Below, one piece after another: positions 1 to 7,745 of a DNA stretch of 58,982 bases. Source of the stretch: an uncultured Eubacteriales bacterium. Lineage in GTDB: Bacteria > Bacillota > Clostridia > Oscillospirales > Oscillospiraceae. The notes under the pieces are model-generated. The model saw nothing but the letters and a program-made list of their open reading frames with translations. It searched no databases and was not told the origin of the DNA. The stretch lies in contig CAJLCS010000002.1 of the NCBI GenBank assembly GCA_905205195.1, forward strand, positions 1 to 58,982, written 5' to 3'. Every line of letters starts with the position of its first letter. The stretch's first letter is position 1. Both the position numbers and the translations under genes were made by a program.

Positions 1-80
1 GTAGCTTGAACAATTTTTATTCTTATTTTTGTCTAACTTTTTGGGGTCACTTCAGCGGCGCTGCTGCGGTAAAATGAGAC

Positions 81-463
81 GGCAACCTGACCTCCGTCAC
101 CGACGGCACGGTCACCCAGACCATGACCTACTCCGGCGCGGGCAACGTGACGAAAACCACCCTCACCGGCGGCAACCTAACGCTGGAATACACGATTATG
201 ATCATGACGACCATGGTCATCCCGAATTGCATCCCCATGATTTAAATGGGGGACACCATCATGACTGGAATAATGGTAAGCGAGGAGATTCTTATGCAAT
301 TGAATGGCAGAAACTTGCTGGTGTAGCATTAATAACGGTTTGCGTTGTTGGATGCGCTATTATCGCAATTGATGACATATCTGGCGTTGGAATATGCGAT
401 GATTTCCTTTTAGGGCCGCTTGGATCAGGACTGGTACAGGGGTTCAATTGGCTTTTTAAGTAG
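81..463 (+). pseudogene. Rhs/YD-repeat protein 3' remnant with toxin tail
   Basis: Two pieces in different frames. From 81 to about 194 one frame reads YD-repeat-like core (GNLTSVTDGTVTQTMTYSGA, then GNVTKTTLTGGNLTLEY). From 194 the neighbouring frame reads an Asp/His-rich linker (YDHDDHGHPE, GGHHHDWNNG) and a hydrophobic C-terminus containing DDISGVGICDDF that stops at 463. Such His/Asp-rich linkers followed by variable hydrophobic ends are typical of C-terminal tips of Firmicutes Rhs toxins. The frame change at the junction and the absence of an upstream start in the window show that this is a broken or displaced tail cassette rather than an intact gene. The tip may be membrane-active, but no toxin family can be named. 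The next gene, 17 bases downstream, is a plausible immunity partner. Confidence 0.6.
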
Positions 464-480
464 CATGGAGGAATACAAAA

Positions 481-912
481 ATGTGGAATGTGATTCGAAA
501 TAACGAAGATGCTGTTTGCTTCATGAAACAGATGGCGAATTTTCATGATGGATGCTTAAAAGAACTAACTTACTATAGTGGAGCATATGTCGATAAAGAC
601 TTAGCTATGTATCCGATTAACGATAAAAATGTTCTGCGTTTAATTATTCAACGTCAAGCAGAGCATTACTCAATGGTTGAGCTTGAATTTACAGGCTTGC
701 TTCGTCTCGAGCTTATTCCTGTAGATATTTTATACACTTGCGAAATTTTGAACGCTGACTTGAGTATGCAAAATGGAACAATCATTTGGTGTGATCATCG
801 CATTGATGATGATAGCTATAAAGATGGAATCGAGGTCCATGCAACAGGATTGCGGTGGAGAGAAATTAAAAATAGAATGGGAGAATCAATTTTTTATCGT
901 TCAGTGGAGTAA
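481..912 (+). CDS. Hypothetical protein, candidate Rhs-associated immunity protein
   Basis: A 143-residue soluble acidic protein that starts at an ATG preceded by a GGAGG site. It has no signal peptide or membrane segment. I recognise the general pattern (start MWNVIRNN, then FHDGCLKE, YPINDKNVLRLIIQRQ, PVDILYTCEI) as that of small uncharacterised proteins found next to Rhs tails in Firmicutes, but I cannot give it a family name. Its codons are much richer in A/T than those of the glycan island, as expected for a horizontally shuffled immunity gene. It lies between a toxin tail (ending at 463) and another YD-core fragment (from 936), so its neighbours support an immunity role. That role is inferred from position only. 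Confidence 0.6.
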   Translation: MWNVIRNNEDAVCFMKQMANFHDGCLKELTYYSGAYVDKDLAMYPINDKNVLRLIIQRQAEHYSMVELEFTGLLRLELIPVDILYTCEILNADLSMQNGTIIWCDHRIDDDSYKDGIEVHATGLRWREIKNRMGESIFYRSVE

Positions 913-935
913 TTTGAGGAGTAAACTTTCTAACC

Positions 936-1286
936 GGCAGAGCCTACACCTACGCCGCCGGAACAACCGGCACCACCACCCGTATTTCCGGGTATACCGT
1001 CGGCTTCGGCGGGACCAACCGGCTGACCAGCCAGTTTACCTACGACGCCGCGGGCAATATCACCCAGGAAACCACCGGCGGCAAGACCTGGACCTATACC
1101 TACGATGCTCTCGGCCAGCTCACCGGGGCCTCCGACGGCACCACGGCCTATACCTTCACCTACGACGCGGCCGGAAACCTTCTGACGGCCTCCGACGGCA
1201 GCGAGACTCACCGCTATACCTACGGCGACGAAAGCTGGAAGGACCTGCTGACGGCGTATGACGGCCACGCCGGACCTTCATGGTAG
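936..1286 (+). pseudogene. YD-repeat (Rhs core) fragment
   Basis: The frame starting at 936 reads several tandem YD-type motifs (FTYDAAGNITQE, WTYTYDALGQLTGASDG, FTYDAAGNLLTASDG) and then RYTYGDESWKDLLTAYDG before a stop at 1284-1286. It has no start codon or ribosome-binding site of its own and is joined downstream to an unrelated tail. YD repeats build the shell that encloses the toxin tip in Rhs/Tc proteins. This piece is a core fragment left by recombination between tails. GC is high here, unlike the neighbouring candidate immunity genes, which marks the mosaic boundary. Confidence 0.75.
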
Positions 1287-1287
1287 C

Positions 1288-1377
1288 GTTGGCAATGGAC
1301 CGATTGCAGTAATGGCATTGGCGTTGTTAGTAAGTGGACCTGCGGCATTGCCGGTGGTGCTCATTTGGGGGTATTAA
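1288..1377 (+). pseudogene. Second displaced Rhs toxin tail end (29 residues)
   Basis: Directly after the stop of the YD-core fragment another frame encodes a hydrophobic end (VGNGPIAVMALALL, then PVVLIWGY) that stops at 1375-1377, three bases before the ATG of the next gene. The close spacing to a following small membrane protein is what is seen for a toxin tail followed by its immunity gene. It is too short to assign to a toxin class. It is read as the 3' scar of a second tail cassette. Confidence 0.4.
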
Positions 1378-1380
1378 AAA

Positions 1381-1902
1381 ATGAAAAAAACAAAGATTAT
1401 CGTTGTGCTAGTGATCGCTTCTATTCTTCTGTTCGGGAATATTACATTGCTATCCATGCAAAGAACGCTGAATTGGCTTTATACAGAGCAGAACACGACG
1501 GAATTTTCCGCAACAGTCACGCGTGTTCATTATTTGATTGATGGTTACTCGACGTATTGTGTGATTGACACACAGGAGTTTCCGACATTGAATGTCTCGG
1601 CGATGAAGGATGTTCTGGATTGGAAGTGTATCAATGAAATCCGCCCGGGCGATAAGGTGCATTTTCGGGTTGCGAATCTTTGGCTTTCACAACTTCAGTT
1701 TTTGGATGACATACCGATTATCACATTAGGGACGGCAGAAAAAGAATACGTTTCCTTGGAAGATTATGCGAATTATGCCAGACAGGCCGAACGGGAAACG
1801 GTGCTGCGGCTAGGTGCCATCAGCGCGGTTCTGGTGGTTGTGGATGTGCAGTGCATTTTGCTCCTGAATGGAAAAAGCCTGTTCAGGCGCAGGAAGAGAT
1901 AA
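1381..1902 (+). CDS. Two-TM membrane protein, candidate immunity protein
   Basis: A 173-residue protein with an N-terminal membrane segment at about residues 5-26, an extracytoplasmic domain of about 115 residues rich in aromatic and beta-forming residues, a second membrane segment near 142-163, and a basic end FRRRKR. No family is recognised. It begins three bases after a hydrophobic Rhs tail remnant, and its A/T-rich codon use resembles the other candidate immunity gene at 481. A membrane-anchored immunity protein against a membrane-targeting tail is a reasonable inference, but an unrelated two-pass protein cannot be excluded. Confidence 0.6.
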   Translation: MKKTKIIVVLVIASILLFGNITLLSMQRTLNWLYTEQNTTEFSATVTRVHYLIDGYSTYCVIDTQEFPTLNVSAMKDVLDWKCINEIRPGDKVHFRVANLWLSQLQFLDDIPIITLGTAEKEYVSLEDYANYARQAERETVLRLGAISAVLVVVDVQCILLLNGKSLFRRRKR

Positions 1903-1917
1903 GGAGGGGACACCTGA

Positions 1918-2211
1918 AACGGCAATACGGTCATAACGGCGTACTTTGATAACCTCTCCATCAACGCAGACTCCTACGCATATTGCAACAGATTATTGCA
2001 ACAGATTTATGACACTTTGAATGAACATAAAACGGAATTCGAGGAAGCAATACAGTCCTATATTCCTTGCGAAATGTATATAAGTGTTTATGTTGAATTT
2101 GACCAGATAGATTCCTACCCGGGAATTCGTTTAGAACCGGAATTGATAGGTATCTTGAACCATTTCCATGCTTATGTCGACTTAATTGTAGAGGAAAAAC
2201 CTGTGGAATAA
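1918..2211 (+). pseudogene. DUF4279-like immunity protein remnant
   Basis: The frame is open from 1918 and has only a TTG start at 1996, with no convincing ribosome-binding site. The part from about 2000 onward (QQIYDTLNEHKTEFEEAI, ISVYVEFDQIDSYPGIRL, EPELIGILNHFHAYVDL) matches the pattern I know for the C-terminal half of DUF4279 proteins, which are often encoded beside polymorphic toxins. The stretch before it (VITAYFDNLSINADSY) resembles the N-terminal strand of the same family, so this may be a DUF4279 gene with an internal deletion. The family call is from memory of its pattern and was not searched. Confidence 0.5.
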
Positions 2212-2233
2212 ATTATTGAGGGGCGATATTCGG

Positions 2234-3316
2234 ATGAGACATTTTTTAGAGCGTCTCACAAACATTTTCGTGGCAATACTGATGGTAATTTTCGGAGTCA
2301 ATTTTTCCAGGCAGATCACGAAGATTTCCGTTGCGGAGGCACAGATGGGCTATGCATACGGATATTACCTTTCTGAAGATGGTACGCTGTACAGTCCGGG
2401 CGCAAATACGGATGCCGGTCCCTATGTACACTATGCCAGTAAGTGGAACAGCATCGTGGGAGAGAATGTCGTGTCGTTTGACATCATTGTTGGCGGTGGT
2501 CTGTATGTCAATGCTGATGGTGATCTCGTTCTATGGAGCCAGTACAAGCAGCCTGCATTGGGGCTTGTGAAAACACACTGTTTTGTAACGGTGGCCCACC
2601 ATGTTCGTTATGCGGAGGGGGGCAGAACTATGTTGCCATACCTCGACGATCATGATCGGTTGCTTGCTATCGGTGAAGTGGATGGCCAGATGTACAACAT
2701 GGAGGCCCCCAAGCTGTTGGATGAAAATGTACAGTGTCTGGAGAGATACAACTACTACGATGATCTGATCTGGATTCGCAAAGATGGTACCATCCGAATA
2801 CGCGGCGATGAAGCATCGGTCAGGCGGGCGGCACTGCTGGAAAAGGCCGTCCCGGCCGAACAGCTTGCCAAAACAGAAAAAGTGATGGTAACGGAAAATG
2901 CCATTCTACTGCTGGCATCCGGCAACCTCTGGTATGCTGGTGATATCGGACTTTTATCCGGAAAAGAAGCCGCTGGGGAAACAGTTCAGTGCCTCGGCAG
3001 CGGCATTACCCATTTTACTGCCGATGCGGAGATGGTAGCTGCCGTTGACGAAGCACACCGCGGAATTCTATGGGGGAAAGTACTGGCTAACGGACCGGAG
3101 GAAACGGAAGAGAATATTTATGAATACTGGTGGAAAGTACCGGCGTTGGAGAATGTCAGAAACGTCAGTGGTGACTCGGCATTTCTGAGTTTCGTCTTTG
3201 ACGACGGAACCACCGGGTGCTTCCATTTCCGTGAATCCGCCCCGTTTTGTGGGAATTCGACCGACGCAAAGGTGGTTGGCCTGCGTAACCAACCGCTGAC
3301 TTGGGTGCCGAAATGA
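2234..3316 (+). CDS. Exported RCC1-like beta-propeller protein
   Basis: I place the start at the ATG at 2234, which has a GAGGGG site upstream, giving 360 residues. A hydrophobic segment at about residues 8-30 acts as a signal anchor or signal peptide. The remainder has repeated short beta units with a recurring plan (GYYLSEDGTLYSPG, GLYVNADGDLVLWS, DLIWIRKDGTIRIRG, NLWYAGDIG, FVFDDGTTGCFHF), like the degenerate RCC1-type propellers common in secreted Clostridia proteins. It ends the Rhs remnant block and could be surface cargo or a bystander. Function unknown. Confidence 0.65.
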   Translation: MRHFLERLTNIFVAILMVIFGVNFSRQITKISVAEAQMGYAYGYYLSEDGTLYSPGANTDAGPYVHYASKWNSIVGENVVSFDIIVGGGLYVNADGDLVLWSQYKQPALGLVKTHCFVTVAHHVRYAEGGRTMLPYLDDHDRLLAIGEVDGQMYNMEAPKLLDENVQCLERYNYYDDLIWIRKDGTIRIRGDEASVRRAALLEKAVPAEQLAKTEKVMVTENAILLLASGNLWYAGDIGLLSGKEAAGETVQCLGSGITHFTADAEMVAAVDEAHRGILWGKVLANGPEETEENIYEYWWKVPALENVRNVSGDSAFLSFVFDDGTTGCFHFRESAPFCGNSTDAKVVGLRNQPLTWVPK

Positions 3317-3368
3317 TGATGGTATGATTATGTTGGTGACGACAAACAGTAAATAGATGTAGCGACAG

Positions 3369-3407
3369 CGGTGGCACGCAAGCGGTAATGTAGCTTGCGT
3401 GCCACCG
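3369..3407. terminator. Hairpin downstream of the RCC1-like gene
   Basis: Two 15-base arms, 3369-3383 and 3393-3407, pair perfectly around a 9-base loop. It lies 53 bases after the stop at 3316. No long T-run follows, so terminator activity is likely but not certain. Confidence 0.55.
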
Positions 3408-3464
3408 TCATGTTTGGTACGATGTCACTCACTGAGTGATATAAAATGTAATCATATCAAACGG

Positions 3465-3487
3465 TGCCGGAGCGTTTTGCTCCGGCA
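3465..3487. repeat. Second inverted repeat in the intergenic region
   Basis: TGCCGGAGC at 3465-3473 pairs with GCTCCGGCA at 3479-3487 around GTTTT. A 15-base near-palindrome around TCACTCACTGAGTGA lies shortly before it (about 3425-3440). Role unknown; it may be an auxiliary terminator or a recombination scar. Confidence 0.4.
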
Positions 3488-3856
3488 TGACTTATATGCG
3501 GCACCTTGAGATACTGATTTGTGGGAATCGTATTTTAAGGTGCCATATCGCGATGCGAATGTCGGTTTCAGGATATCTGAAGCCGGTATTTTTTGAGATT
3601 TTCTTGTCGGCGAGTGTATGAGACGAGAAAATCATCCGTATTTACCTATGTAAGACAATCCCTGTGTTTACCTGCACCTTGAAAATTGAATCGTCCGGAA
3701 CCGGCACATTCCAGCTTCGTCGAGCGCCTATCCGTCTGATCGGCAGTCAGAACCATGAGTAATCATATGCGGGTGGCTCCTGCATTTCGCCATGAAGCGC
3801 AGCTGGGACAATGATACGCCCGTAACTCGCGGCCCGGCCATAAGGAAGGCGGGGAG
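3488..3856. other. Long intergenic stretch without a recognisable gene
   Basis: No convincing coding frame. An 8-base inverted repeat GGCACCTT/AAGGTGCC lies near 3500-3545. From about 3670 to 3850 the sequence resembles untranslated leader DNA I associate with Firmicutes conjugative elements (around ACCTTGAAAATTGAAT and AGTCAGAACCATGAG), but this is memory of a pattern, not a match. It sits exactly between the toxin graveyard and the glycan island, so it may mark an old element boundary. Confidence 0.3.
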
Positions 3857-4015
3857 ATGAAATTTCTGTGGACCTGTTCGCTGCAGGCGCCGGTGGACGT
3901 TAAAAACTCAATATTTGAAGTGGGCGCCGTGACCCATGTATTGGTGAACCAGCCGGATACGGGCTATGGGATTTATATCGAAAAGATGCCGCGTAAGTTC
4001 CATTTTACCAAATGA
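3857..4015 (+). CDS. Small hypothetical ORF (52 aa), possibly a gene fragment
   Basis: The ATG at 3857 follows the sequence GGCGGGGAG, which could serve as a ribosome-binding site, and the frame stays open for 52 codons. The composition is protein-like (FEVGAVTHVLVNQPDTGYGI), but I recognise no family and there is no obvious partner. It could be the chimeric 5' end of a gene lost from this boundary region or a real small protein. It ends 94 bases before the GH27 start. Confidence 0.25.
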   Translation: MKFLWTCSLQAPVDVKNSIFEVGAVTHVLVNQPDTGYGIYIEKMPRKFHFTK

Positions 4016-4109
4016 TTCCTCCATGTTACAATGTGCATTTTTTCCGGAATCTGCTACACTGAATGTAGCCGGCGGCCTGACCGCCGAATGTGAAAAGGAG
4101 AATCTGGTT

Positions 4110-5249
4110 ATGCTGAAACTGACACCTCCCATGGGCTGGAATTCCTGGAATACCTTTGCGTCGAATATCAATGAACAGCTGATTTTTGAGATGGCGGACA
4201 CCATGGTGTCCGGCGGTTATCTGGATGCCGGATATGACTATCTGGTGATTGACGACTGCTGGGCGCTGCGGGAGCGGGACGAGAACGGCCGCATGGTGCC
4301 GGACCCCGAAAAATTCCCCCACGGCATGAAGGCGGTGGCGGATTACGTCCATTCCAAGGGCCTGAGGTTCGGAATGTACTCCTGCGCCGGTACCATGACC
4401 TGCGCGGGCTATCCCGGCAGCTACGAGCATGAGTTCCTCGATGCCCAGACCTTTGCTGAGTGGGGCGTGGACTTCCTGAAATACGACTATTGCTACCATT
4501 CGCCCATCATCGACGGCCGCCTGCTGTACCGCCGGATGGGCCTGGCGCTGGAAAACTGCGGCCGGGATATCCTGTTTTCCGCCTGCTCCTGGGGCGTGGA
4601 CCAGACCCACGAGTGGATCAAGGAAACCGGCGCGTCCATGTGGCGCTCCACCGGCGATATTTTCGATACCTGGGAATCCGTCAAGAAGCTCATCAAGCAG
4701 CAGAAAACCCTGCACCCCTACTGCGGCGTCGGCTGCTTCAACGACATGGATATGCTGATTGTGGGCATGTACGGCAACGGTAACGTGGGCCTGCAGGGCT
4801 GCAGCGACACCCAGTATAAGACCCATTTCTCTGCCTGGGCGCTGCTCGGCTCCCCGCTGATGATGGGCTGCGACCTGCGCCGTGCGTCCGAAAACGCCAA
4901 AAAGATCATGCTCAACCGGGAGCTGCTGGCCATCAACCAGGACAGAGCCGGACGGCAGCCGGTCTGCGTCGAGACGCTGTGGCCCAACGAGGACGTGCTG
5001 TGCTACAGCCGCCAGCTGGAAAACGGCGATGTGGCGGTGGGCTTCTTCAACCTGACCGAGCAGCAGATGCGGGTCTCCGTGAACATGGATGCCTTCGGCC
5101 TGCCCGGCAGCACCGGCAAGACCTTCGAAATGCACGACGTCTGGTCCGGCGAGGTCCGCTTCCCGGTGAACGACAATATCACCTGCACGCTGGAAGCCTG
5201 CGACTGCCTGGTGTTCCGCTGCAAGGTGGTGGATCGGGTCAAAAAGTGA
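4110..5249 (+). CDS. GH27 alpha-galactosidase, cytoplasmic
   Basis: A 379-residue retaining alpha-galactosidase that removes terminal alpha-linked D-galactose. I chose the ATG at 4110, with AAAGGAG 9 bases upstream, because the family start PPMGWNSWNTF follows at once. Visible GH27 marks are YLVIDDCW (residues 44-51), the nucleophile Asp126 in FLKYDYC, and the acid/base Asp183 in WRSTGDI, followed by a short C-terminal beta domain. There is no signal peptide, so it works on imported oligosaccharides. Its stop overlaps the next start by 4 bases, making it the first gene of a four-gene operon. The family can also include alpha-N-acetylgalactosaminidases or isomaltodextranases, so the exact substrate is not fixed. 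Confidence 0.9.
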   Translation: MLKLTPPMGWNSWNTFASNINEQLIFEMADTMVSGGYLDAGYDYLVIDDCWALRERDENGRMVPDPEKFPHGMKAVADYVHSKGLRFGMYSCAGTMTCAGYPGSYEHEFLDAQTFAEWGVDFLKYDYCYHSPIIDGRLLYRRMGLALENCGRDILFSACSWGVDQTHEWIKETGASMWRSTGDIFDTWESVKKLIKQQKTLHPYCGVGCFNDMDMLIVGMYGNGNVGLQGCSDTQYKTHFSAWALLGSPLMMGCDLRRASENAKKIMLNRELLAINQDRAGRQPVCVETLWPNEDVLCYSRQLENGDVAVGFFNLTEQQMRVSVNMDAFGLPGSTGKTFEMHDVWSGEVRFPVNDNITCTLEACDCLVFRCKVVDRVKK

Positions 5250-5437
5250 GCGCCTGTCAGCGCTGCGGGAAGGAACTGACCTTCAACGAAATCGGCGCCC
5301 ATAAAAAGTTCATCAACCGGGGCAGCACGTCCTTTTTCTGCCGGGAATGTCTGGCCCGGGAGCTGCACATCCCGCCGGAGCTGATCGACCGGAAAATCGA
5401 GCAGTTCAAAAAGGACGGCTGTACCCTGTTTCAGTAA
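5246..5437 (+). CDS. Small CxxC/CxxC zinc-ribbon-like protein
   Basis: A 63-residue protein read from a GTG at 5246 that overlaps the GH27 stop by 4 bases, a sign of translational coupling. Cys4/Cys7 and Cys32/Cys35 form two CxxC knuckles expected to hold one zinc or iron ion, followed by a charged helix (ELIDRKIEQFKKDG). Similar small proteins are widespread in Clostridia but have no known function, as far as I know. Coupling to a glycosidase operon is the notable point here. An alternative is a general regulator or chaperone-like protein that was captured by the operon. Confidence 0.75.
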   Translation: MSACQRCGKELTFNEIGAHKKFINRGSTSFFCRECLARELHIPPELIDRKIEQFKKDGCTLFQ

Positions 5438-5454
5438 CGGAAAGGCAAAAGGCC

Positions 5455-6462
5455 ATGATTGTTGCACAGCAATATGCGCTTCACGGCGTCAGTGAGGTTC
5501 TGCCGGGGCCGACGGGCGGACTTATCGTCCGGCGTGTCCCATCGAACGTCTATCAGGCGCTGGAAACGGAGGACGCCCGCCGGATGTGCCGGATTTCCAC
5601 GGGTGTGGAGCTTCGCTTTGTTCTGGAAGGCGACGAAGCGACCGTTCGCCTCCGCACACTGAGCGGAATCGGTGAGTACCAGATTTTCAGAGGCAGCATT
5701 CAGGGCGCCTGGTACGACGCAGGCGCCTTTACGGAGCGCGCTACGGAAATCGTCATCCGGAAACCGGAAAACGCCGACCTTTTACAGCGCACAGCCGAGG
5801 AATGCGGCCATCCCTTCTCGCCGCAGGTGGTGCGTGTGATCCTGCAGGCTGCGGAATTTGAGATTCTGGGGGTGACCGGGGCAATCCGGCCGCCTTACCG
5901 TGAGGAAATGCCGCCGAAAACGATTCTGGCCTATGGCTCCTCCATTACCCATGATCTGGGCGGCGGTGCCGGGCAGGGCTGGCTGGCCCGGGTGGGCTAC
6001 CGGCTGAAGGCGGATACGCGTAACCTCGGCATTGCGGGGCACTGCCGTCTGGAAAAAGAGATGGTGGACTATCTGGCGGAGGAGGGCAGACAAGGCCGCT
6101 GGGACGTGGCCATTTTGTCCATGGGGGCCAACGTCCTGTTCTGGGAGCGCGAGAAGATCGTCTCCCGGGTGACCTACGCCCTCAGAACCGTTGCGGAAGC
6201 CAATCCCGACAAGCCGGTTTTTGCGGTGTCGCCGATTTACACGGCGGGCGATTACCAGGGCCGGCCGGAGCCGACATTATGGCGCGAGACCGTCGCCGCC
6301 GTGGTGGGGGAGCTGGCCCTTTCCAATGTGACGCACGTCAACGGATTGGAGCTGCTGGGGGATATCTCCCTTCTTTCTGCCGACGAGGTACATCCCGGCG
6401 TCTTTGGCATGGAAGAAATTGCAAACCGTATGACGGAAATCCTATCACGGAGGATGAGATAA
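5455..6462 (+). CDS. SGNH/GDSL-type hydrolase
   Basis: A 335-residue protein starting at an ATG 17 bases after the CxxC gene. The N-terminal 150 residues form a beta-rich domain (jelly-roll-like as in two-domain carbohydrate esterases). The C-terminal part is an SGNH hydrolase: block I Ser in AYGSSITHD, the block III Asn in LSMGANV, and the catalytic Asp/His pair in DEVHPG. It probably removes acetyl or other acyl groups from oligosaccharides so that the exo-glycosidases can act. No signal peptide is visible. It ends one base before the next ATG (TAA then ATG), so it is cotranscribed with GH27 and the beta-helix protein. Confidence 0.8.
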   Translation: MIVAQQYALHGVSEVLPGPTGGLIVRRVPSNVYQALETEDARRMCRISTGVELRFVLEGDEATVRLRTLSGIGEYQIFRGSIQGAWYDAGAFTERATEIVIRKPENADLLQRTAEECGHPFSPQVVRVILQAAEFEILGVTGAIRPPYREEMPPKTILAYGSSITHDLGGGAGQGWLARVGYRLKADTRNLGIAGHCRLEKEMVDYLAEEGRQGRWDVAILSMGANVLFWEREKIVSRVTYALRTVAEANPDKPVFAVSPIYTAGDYQGRPEPTLWRETVAAVVGELALSNVTHVNGLELLGDISLLSADEVHPGVFGMEEIANRMTEILSRRMR

Positions 6463-7455
6463 ATGCAGGATTTTCTGAATGTAGCGGCGTATCTGCCTGC
6501 GGACCGTTCGGGTGATGTCTCCGATCTTCTTCAGCGTATCATCGACGAGAACCCGAACCGCACGCTGTTTTTCCCGGACGGCACCTATCGCCTTTCCAAG
6601 CCGCTGGTGACACCGGCCGATCCGACCTGCAGCGTGGCGCTCAAGCTGAGCAATTATGCCATAATCGTGGCGGCGGAGGACTGGAACGGCGACGGCGCCC
6701 TGATTCATCTGGGTGGCAAGCTGTTTGCCAACGATATCCGCACCGACGGCAGCAATTATTATCTGGAAGGCGGCATCCTGGACGGCGCCGGTATGGCCGA
6801 CGGCGTCTCGATTGACGGCGGCCGGGAAACGGCCGTGCGGAATGTTTCCATCAAGCACACCAGAATCGGCCTTCATGTGAAACGCGGGGCCAACGGCGGG
6901 TCCTCGGACGCCGATATCCAGAACGTCCATATCGTGGGCAACAGGCAGCCCGACTCCGTCGGACTGCTGGTGGAGGGCTGGGACAACACCTTCACCAATA
7001 TGAGAATCTCGGATGTGTTTGTCGGCGTGTGGCTGAAGTCCAGCGGCAATATGCTGCGGAATATTCACCCGCTTTATACGCTGGATTATACGGATTACGC
7101 CCATAGCTGCGGCTTTATCAGCGAGGCGGGGCGGCCGGACAACTGGTTTGACTTTTGCTATAACGATCAGTTTGCCACAGGCTTCCTGCTGAAGGATCAC
7201 GTCATTTTGCAGAATTGCTTCAGCTTCTGGTATTCCCCCCGGGAGGGCTGCCATACGGCGGTCAAGGCGGAGGGAGAGTTCCGGTCGATTATTTCCAACA
7301 TGGTGGTCGGCTTCTGTGGCCACGAATCCAGAAACGTTGTGCTGGATGCGGAAGAGGGTGGCAGAGGTATTCTCCAGAACCTGATCATCAATAACAAGCG
7401 GGAAGACCTGGACGATTTCACGTTCCAGTCGTATTTGCAGGGCACCTGCATCTAA
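6463..7455 (+). CDS. Right-handed beta-helix protein, pectate-lyase-like
   Basis: A 330-residue protein with the N-terminal pattern of the pectate lyase superfamily (LFFPDGTYRLSKPLVTP at about residues 36-52), followed by repeated beta-helix coils (NVSIKHTRIGLHV, DIQNVHIVGN, NTFTNMRISDVF, GVWLKSSGNMLRNI). It lacks a signal peptide and the catalytic lysine/arginine set of pectate lyases is not obvious to me, so the reaction is unknown. It is the last gene of the operon 4110-7455 and is followed by a strong terminator. A role in cleaving or isomerising an unusual glycan linkage is inferred from context only. Confidence 0.7.
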   Translation: MQDFLNVAAYLPADRSGDVSDLLQRIIDENPNRTLFFPDGTYRLSKPLVTPADPTCSVALKLSNYAIIVAAEDWNGDGALIHLGGKLFANDIRTDGSNYYLEGGILDGAGMADGVSIDGGRETAVRNVSIKHTRIGLHVKRGANGGSSDADIQNVHIVGNRQPDSVGLLVEGWDNTFTNMRISDVFVGVWLKSSGNMLRNIHPLYTLDYTDYAHSCGFISEAGRPDNWFDFCYNDQFATGFLLKDHVILQNCFSFWYSPREGCHTAVKAEGEFRSIISNMVVGFCGHESRNVVLDAEEGGRGILQNLIINNKREDLDDFTFQSYLQGTCI

Positions 7456-7470
7456 GCAAAATCCCATATA

Positions 7471-7503
7471 AAAATGCGGAATCCGGCAGGATTCCGCATT
7501 TTA
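7471..7503. terminator. Terminator after the GH27 operon (twin hairpin 1)
   Basis: AAAATGCGGAATCC (7471-7484) pairs with its complement at 7489-7502 around the loop GGCA. The A-run before and the T-run after allow function in both directions. It is nearly identical to the hairpin at 7705-7737. Confidence 0.85.
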
Positions 7504-7506
7504 GTG

Positions 7507-7699
7507 TGTCAAAAAGCCTCGCAGAGTTCGTCGCCCGCAGGCGACGAAGCGATCAAAATCATTTTTGACGGCGGCGTGTACGTCGGCAAAAATACCGATC
7601 AGGCTGCAAGTGTGCGAGTCGTCCGCCAGCGGCGGGCGATGAGTGCGCGCAGCAGACTGCAATCCTTTTGTCGGAAAAGCCCGAAGGGGTTTTTCGACA
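7507..7699. mobile_element. MITE-like structured repeat element (193 bp)
   Basis: The ends are imperfect inverted repeats: TGTCAAAAAGCC at 7507-7518 and GGTTTTTCGACA at 7688-7699. Inside are further hairpins, such as TTCGTCGCC/GGCGACGAA near 7528-7550 and GTCCGCC/GGCGGGC near 7620-7637, plus a long imperfect hairpin at 7670-7698. There is no convincing coding frame. Size, terminal repeats and internal structure fit a non-autonomous element or REP-like intergenic repeat. It sits between two almost identical terminators. Confidence 0.5.
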
Positions 7700-7704
7700 G
7701 TCTC

Positions 7705-7737
7705 AAATGCGGAATCCGGAAGGATTCCGCATTTTTT
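7705..7737. terminator. Terminator after GH78 gene (twin hairpin 2)
   Basis: AAATGCGGAATCC (7705-7717) pairs with 7722-7734 around GGAA and continues into a T-run on the plus strand. On the minus strand it lies just after the stop of the rhamnosidase gene and has an A/T-rich flank, so it can end transcription arriving from the right. Confidence 0.8.
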
Positions 7738-7745
7738 ACTCGGTT

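Noticed and set aside
2331..2570. Second frame inside the RCC1-like gene
   Set aside because: Shadow frame in the same region, no ribosome-binding site and no domain.
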